Origin: Scandinavium hiltneri
GTDB lineage: Bacteria > Pseudomonadota > Gammaproteobacteria > Enterobacterales > Enterobacteriaceae
Direction: 5' to 3'
Assembly (NCBI RefSeq): GCF_024764835.1
Contig: NZ_JALIGE010000074.1
Coordinates: forward strand, 248,001 to 312,000
DNA length: 64,000 nt
Shown here: positions 63,662 through 64,000 of the stretch, in pieces
How positions within the stretch are numbered: position 1 is the stretch's first letter
How the letters are laid out: each line of letters begins with the position of its first letter
Program-made: the position numbers and the translations under genes
The notes under the pieces: model-generated
What the model was told of the DNA's origin: nothing
What the model saw: only the letters and a program-made list of their open reading frames with translations
Databases searched by the model: none

Positions 63662-64000
63662 TGATTATTTCAGCCGCCAGCGACTATCGGGCCGCGGCCC
63701 AACGCATTCTGCCGCCGTTTCTTTTTCACTACATCGACGGCGGCGCTTACAGCGAGCATACCCTGCGTCGTAACGTGGCCGACCTTTCCGACGTGGCGCT
63801 GCGCCAGCGTGTGCTGAAGAACATGTCAGATCTCAGCCTGGAGACGAAGCTGTTTAACGAAACGCTGTCGATGCCGGTGGCGCTGGCCCCGGTTGGGCTG
63901 TGTGGCATGTACGCGCGTCGCGGTGAAGTGCAGGCGGCGGGCGCGGCGGATGCCAAAGGCATTCCGTTCACCCTTTCCACGGTTTCCGTGTGCCCGATTG
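63661..64000 (+). CDS. lldD: L-lactate dehydrogenase (FMN, quinone-linked), N-terminal fragment
   Basis: The first 113 codons of LldD; the gene continues beyond the right edge. MIISAASDYRAAAQRILPPF and FLFHYIDGGAY, with Tyr24, are typical of FMN-dependent alpha-hydroxyacid dehydrogenases, as is MPVALAPVGLCGMYARRGE. The enzyme oxidises L-lactate to pyruvate at the inner membrane and passes electrons to quinone. It starts at the ATG overlapping the lldR stop (TAATG), with AGGGAGA upstream, showing translational coupling. Confidence 0.96.
   Translation, partial: MIISAASDYRAAAQRILPPFLFHYIDGGAYSEHTLRRNVADLSDVALRQRVLKNMSDLSLETKLFNETLSMPVALAPVGLCGMYARRGEVQAAGAADAKGIPFTLSTVSVCPI

Overview
The window is chromosomal DNA from a member of the Enterobacteriaceae. 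Gene content and order follow the Escherichia coli K-12 segment eptB-yhjX-yhjY-tag-yiaC-bisC-yiaD-ghrB-yiaF-yiaG-glyS-glyQ-ysaB-wecH-xylBA-xylFGHR-bax-malS-avtA-aldB-selBA-yibF-yibHI-mtlADR-yibL-lldRD. Protein lengths usually match the E. coli ones to the residue. The GC-rich codon use and the insertions (2-ketogluconate cluster, pcaK-like transporter, GH127 cluster) suggest an Enterobacter, Lelliottia or Leclercia-like species rather than Escherichia. The genus is inferred, not proven. No rRNA, tRNA or CRISPR array was seen.

Layout. 1-6.4 kb: envelope and repair genes (eptB fragment, yhjX with a YpdB-type operator, yhjY, tag-yiaC, bisC). 6.4-12.4 kb: yiaD, then a complete 2-ketogluconate catabolic cluster (ptxS-like repressor, kguE, kguK, kguT, ghrB) with a clear PtxS-type operator. 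12.4-18.3 kb: yiaF, a pcaK-like transporter behind two PcaR-type boxes, yiaG, an orphan ABC-F ATPase, and a solitary C4-like antisense RNA plus small ORF that looks like a phage or satellite remnant. cspA, which lies here in E. coli, is absent. 18.4-24.5 kb: glySQ, ysaB, wecH and a hydrolase/GlxA-type regulator pair. 24.5-32.8 kb: the xylose regulon, with xylAB divergent from xylFGH-xylR. 32.9-37.4 kb: bax, malS, avtA.

37.8-49.4 kb is the accessory stretch. It holds a glycine-rich lipoprotein paired with a TpsB-type outer-membrane transporter, an AraC/GPH-transporter/GH127 arabinofuranosidase cluster, a REP-associated transposase beside its BIME, and an emrRAB-like efflux operon. 49.5-56.6 kb: aldB, selB-selA (selenocysteine machinery), yibF, yibI-yibH. 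56.6-61.5 kb: the mannitol operon behind four CRP-like sites, then yibL. 61.5-62.6 kb: an interrupted lytic-transglycosylase-like gene with a small membrane protein that may be its immunity partner, in the place where lldP lies in E. coli. 62.9-64 kb: lldR and the start of lldD.

The most interesting items are the C4-like RNA that can base-pair with the ribosome-binding site of its downstream ORF (17655-18243), the lipoprotein/TpsB pair without a classical TpsA (37791-40826), and the broken effector/immunity-like pair (61513-62599). Comparisons with E. coli proteins and with published operator sequences are from memory; no database search was run.
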